In this document: positions 3,974-5,533 of the stretch, piece after piece
Layout: each line of letters starts with the position of its first letter
Position numbering within the stretch: the stretch's first letter is position 1
Assembly (NCBI GenBank): GCA_022545745.1
Contig: JACZQL010000134.1
Span: 1 to 5,533 of the forward strand
DNA: 5,533 bases
From: Deltaproteobacteria bacterium
GTDB lineage: Bacteria; Desulfobacterota_B; Binatia; UBA9968
Reading direction: 5' to 3'
Notes under the pieces: generated by a model
Database searches by the model: none
The model's input: only the letters and a program-made list of their open reading frames with translations
What the model was told of the DNA's origin: nothing
Position numbers and translations under genes: made by a program

Positions 3974-5272
3974 ATGGCTAATAACGACGCCTCACTGCTG
4001 GAAAAGATCAAGGAGAAAAAGGCTAAGATCGCGATTTTAGGTCTGGGCTATGTAGGGCTTCCCCTAGCGGTTCGGTTTGCCGAAGTTGGTTTTCCGGTTT
4101 TAGGGATTGATGTCGATGAGGCCAAGGTGGCTCAGTTGAAGAAAGGCGTCTCATACATCGATGGGGTTTCAATCAATGACTCCCTTCTTGAGACCATACA
4201 ATGTTCCACGGACTCTTCCCTTTTGCATCAGGCAGATGCAGCGATCATCTGTGTCCCCACGCCGCTTAGTAAGACAAGAGACCCGGACCTTTCTTTCGTA
4301 TTGGAGGCTGCTCGTGTGGTGGCGGGTCAGCTCCAGGCCGGTAAGCTTGTGATCCTTGAAAGCACCACTTATCCCGGAACGACCCGGGAACTTCTTCTCC
4401 CTGCTTTGGAAGAGACCGGTCTCAAAGTCGGTAGCGGGTTTTTCCTCGGTTATTCCCCAGAGCGGATCGATCCCGGTAACAAATCATTCAATCTTGTGAA
4501 CACCCCTAAGGTGGTAGCGGGGGTGACTAAGACCTGTCTGAAGCTGACGGAGGCCCTTTACAGTCAGATCGTGGATCGGGTTGTTCCCGTTAGTAGCACG
4601 GACTCAGCTGAGATGGTCAAGCTCCTAGAGAACATCTTTCGAAGCGTGAACATTGGCCTGGTAAACGAGTTTACCCTGATGTGTCATCGTTTAGGTATCG
4701 ACGTTTGGGAAGTAATCGAAGCTGCGGCGAGCAAACCCTTTGGATTCTTGCCCTTTTATCCGGGTCCCGGCCTGGGGGGCCACTGTATCCCGGTGGATCC
4801 CCATTACCTTTCGTGGAAGCTGAGGCTCTTTGCCTATAAGGCCCGATTTATCGAGTTAGCGGATGAAATTAACCGGGAGATGCCCCATTTTGTTGTGGAC
4901 AAGGTGGTGGAGGCACTGAACGGCCGGCGCCGGAGTGTGAATGGCTCCAAAATCATGATTTTGGGCGTGGGCTACAAAAAGGATTCCAGTGATATCCGGG
5001 AATCTCCGGCACTGGATGTGATGGAACTCCTCTTTCGGAAAGGGGGGGAAGTTTTTTACCATGACCCCTATATTCCAACGCTTTCCTTTGATGGTCGAAC
5101 CATGACTTGCAAGCCTTTTAACCCGAATTTTCTCTCTGCATGTGACGCTGTGGTTATTTTGGCAGATCATTCCCAGTTTGACCCTCAGGAAATTGTCGAT
5201 GCCTCCCGCCTGGTGGTCGATGCGAGAAACTTTACGCGGGGTATTGAATCTGACAAGATTGTAAGGCTTTAG
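3974..5272 (+). CDS. Nucleotide-sugar 6-dehydrogenase (UDP-glucose / UDP-GlcNAc dehydrogenase family)
   Basis: This 432-residue cytosolic enzyme performs the two-step NAD-dependent oxidation of a UDP-hexose C6 alcohol to the acid. Seen: N-terminal Rossmann motif ILGLGYVGLP (21-30) with acidic D46/D48, CVPTPL (93-98), ESTTYPGTT (129-137), YSPERIDPGNK (160-170), the active-site helix EMVKLLENIFRSVNIGLVNE (213-232; K216, N220), the catalytic Cys C271 in GPGLGGHCIPVDP (264-276), and C-terminal GVGYKKDSSDIRESPALDV (331-349). The length suits WbpA/TviB-type members. GGHCIP is commonest in UDP-GlcNAc or UDP-ManNAc dehydrogenases, whereas Ugd of E. coli type has a GGxCxPKD loop. The arn neighbours, however, call for UDP-glucuronate from UDP-glucose. 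The family call is firm; substrate is undecided. It follows arnD by 25 nt and is the last gene before a strong terminator. Confidence 0.9.
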   Translation: MANNDASLLEKIKEKKAKIAILGLGYVGLPLAVRFAEVGFPVLGIDVDEAKVAQLKKGVSYIDGVSINDSLLETIQCSTDSSLLHQADAAIICVPTPLSKTRDPDLSFVLEAARVVAGQLQAGKLVILESTTYPGTTRELLLPALEETGLKVGSGFFLGYSPERIDPGNKSFNLVNTPKVVAGVTKTCLKLTEALYSQIVDRVVPVSSTDSAEMVKLLENIFRSVNIGLVNEFTLMCHRLGIDVWEVIEAAASKPFGFLPFYPGPGLGGHCIPVDPHYLSWKLRLFAYKARFIELADEINREMPHFVVDKVVEALNGRRRSVNGSKIMILGVGYKKDSSDIRESPALDVMELLFRKGGEVFYHDPYIPTLSFDGRTMTCKPFNPNFLSACDAVVILADHSQFDPQEIVDASRLVVDARNFTRGIESDKIVRL

Positions 5273-5305
5273 TCGTCCTAAAACAAGATTTTCTTTGACA
5301 TAGAA

Positions 5306-5317
5306 CAAGGCGCCTTG
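5306..5317. other. 12-bp perfect palindrome before the terminator
   Basis: CAAGGCGCCTTG reads identically on both strands and ends 3 nt before the terminator stem. Its right half (GCCT, 5312-5315) could also pair with AGGC (5320-5323), competing with the terminator's left arm. It could be a small operator or just part of the 3' end structure. Confidence 0.35.
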
Positions 5318-5320
5318 CTA

Positions 5321-5355
5321 GGCCTCCTGGTGTATTTCCAGGAGGCCTTTTTTTT
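5321..5355 (+). terminator. Rho-independent terminator after the arn gene run
   Basis: A perfect 10-bp stem (GGCCTCCTGG / CCAGGAGGCC) with a 7-nt loop TGTATTT is followed at once by eight T residues (5348-5355). It begins 48 nt after the dehydrogenase stop, so the arn transcript should end here and the gene starting at 5517 should have its own promoter. Confidence 0.95.
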
Positions 5356-5516
5356 GCCCGCCTGCGCAGAAAGCCACAGCGGTAAATCCGTGGATAGATA
5401 CAAGGCGGGTAACCTTCCATGGCCTTGGCGAAGGAGGGTAGGCGTCGGCAGATTCCGCCGAAGTCAATTGAGGGCCACGGCTGTAGAGCCGGCGGCTCCA
5501 CAAAGGAGGGAACCCC
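5356..5516 (+). promoter_or_regulatory. Structured leader of the next gene, with competing hairpins before the ribosome binding site
   Basis: Several hairpins can be drawn: ACCTTCC (5412-5418) with GGAGGGT (5433-5439); TCGGC (5445-5449) with GCCGA (5457-5461); then two mutually exclusive ones, CGGCT/AGCCG (5478-5482 with 5487-5491) and GAGCC/GGCTC (5486-5490 with 5494-5498). The last ends 4 nt before the AAGGAGG site. I compared it by eye with the c-di-GMP-I/cGAMP (GEMM), cobalamin, TPP and Moco riboswitch consensus sequences and found no match. A promoter should lie in this stretch, but no convincing -35/-10 pair was seen. Confidence 0.35.
5503..5509 (+). promoter_or_regulatory. Strong ribosome binding site AAGGAGG
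   Basis: A full AAGGAGG lies 7 nt before ATG 5517, which is close to ideal. This is the main evidence that a real gene starts there. Confidence 0.8.
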
Positions 5517-5533
5517 ATGAACCTTAATGTCTG
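5517..5533 (+). CDS. First codons of a gene cut by the window edge
   Basis: ATG 5517 follows an excellent ribosome binding site and gives M-N-L-N-V and two bases of a sixth codon before the window ends. Nothing can be said about function. The gene lies after the terminator, so it is probably transcribed separately from the arn genes. Confidence 0.6.

Noticed and set aside
5295..5323. TTGACA (-35-like) downstream of the dehydrogenase
   Set aside because: No acceptable -10 at 16-18 nt, and transcription from it would run straight into the terminator.
5363..5450. c-di-GMP-I (GEMM) riboswitch in the last leader
   Set aside because: There is a superficial CACAG-GGTAAA-CC resemblance, but the invariant ACGCAAAGCC segment and the receptor arrangement are missing.
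5517..5533. Start of atpF (ATP synthase b subunit), suggested by M-N-L-N
   Set aside because: The sixth codon begins TG, which gives Cys, Trp or stop and does not fit the usual continuation; five residues are too few.

Overview
The window looks like a piece of an uncultured, diderm (LPS-bearing) bacterium, most likely a metagenome-derived contig. Its core is a run of plus-strand genes for 4-amino-4-deoxy-L-arabinose (L-Ara4N) modification of lipid A: the C-terminal three quarters of an ArnC-type undecaprenyl-phosphate glycosyltransferase (about 657-1406), a stand-alone ArnA-dehydrogenase-like UDP-glucuronate decarboxylase (1728-2690), an ArnD-type deformylase (3046-3948) and a nucleotide-sugar dehydrogenase that could supply UDP-glucuronate (3974-5272). 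A strong intrinsic terminator (5321-5355) ends the run. A structured leader then precedes the first codons of another gene (5517 on), cut by the window edge. ArnB, the formyltransferase half of ArnA, and ArnT are not in the window. The phylum cannot be fixed from the sequence; NC10, Nitrospirota or Desulfobacterota-like lineages are guesses only.

The first ~656 bases do not belong with the rest by content or composition. The open frame 3-1406 joins, in frame, an LptD-like outer-membrane barrel fragment (to ~380), a RapA/SNF2-type helicase fragment (~381-656) and ArnC lacking its N-terminal ~70 residues. Sampled 60-base lines are about 65-68% G+C before the second join and 45-48% after it. A chimeric contig end is the simplest reading; a real fusion is much less likely.

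The most unusual structure lies in the two long intergenic regions flanking the decarboxylase gene (1407-1727 and 2691-3045). Both are built almost wholly from degenerate short-period repeats held in strict register. They contain a 9-nt array (GTY every 9 nt; 23 units without a slip on the right, its reverse complement RAC on the left), 7-nt arrays (AGNNNNC) facing inverted 7-nt arrays across a 5-nt spacer in both regions, a short 8-nt array, and AWTNACK heptads just before the starts of both downstream genes. The decarboxylase gene is thus bracketed by two mirror-image composite repeat blocks whose pattern is conserved while most bases vary.

Pathway logic: UDP-glucose to UDP-glucuronate (dehydrogenase), to UDP-4-keto-pentose (decarboxylase), then amination and formylation (genes not seen here), transfer to undecaprenyl phosphate (ArnC), and deformylation (ArnD) before transfer to lipid A by ArnT (not seen).
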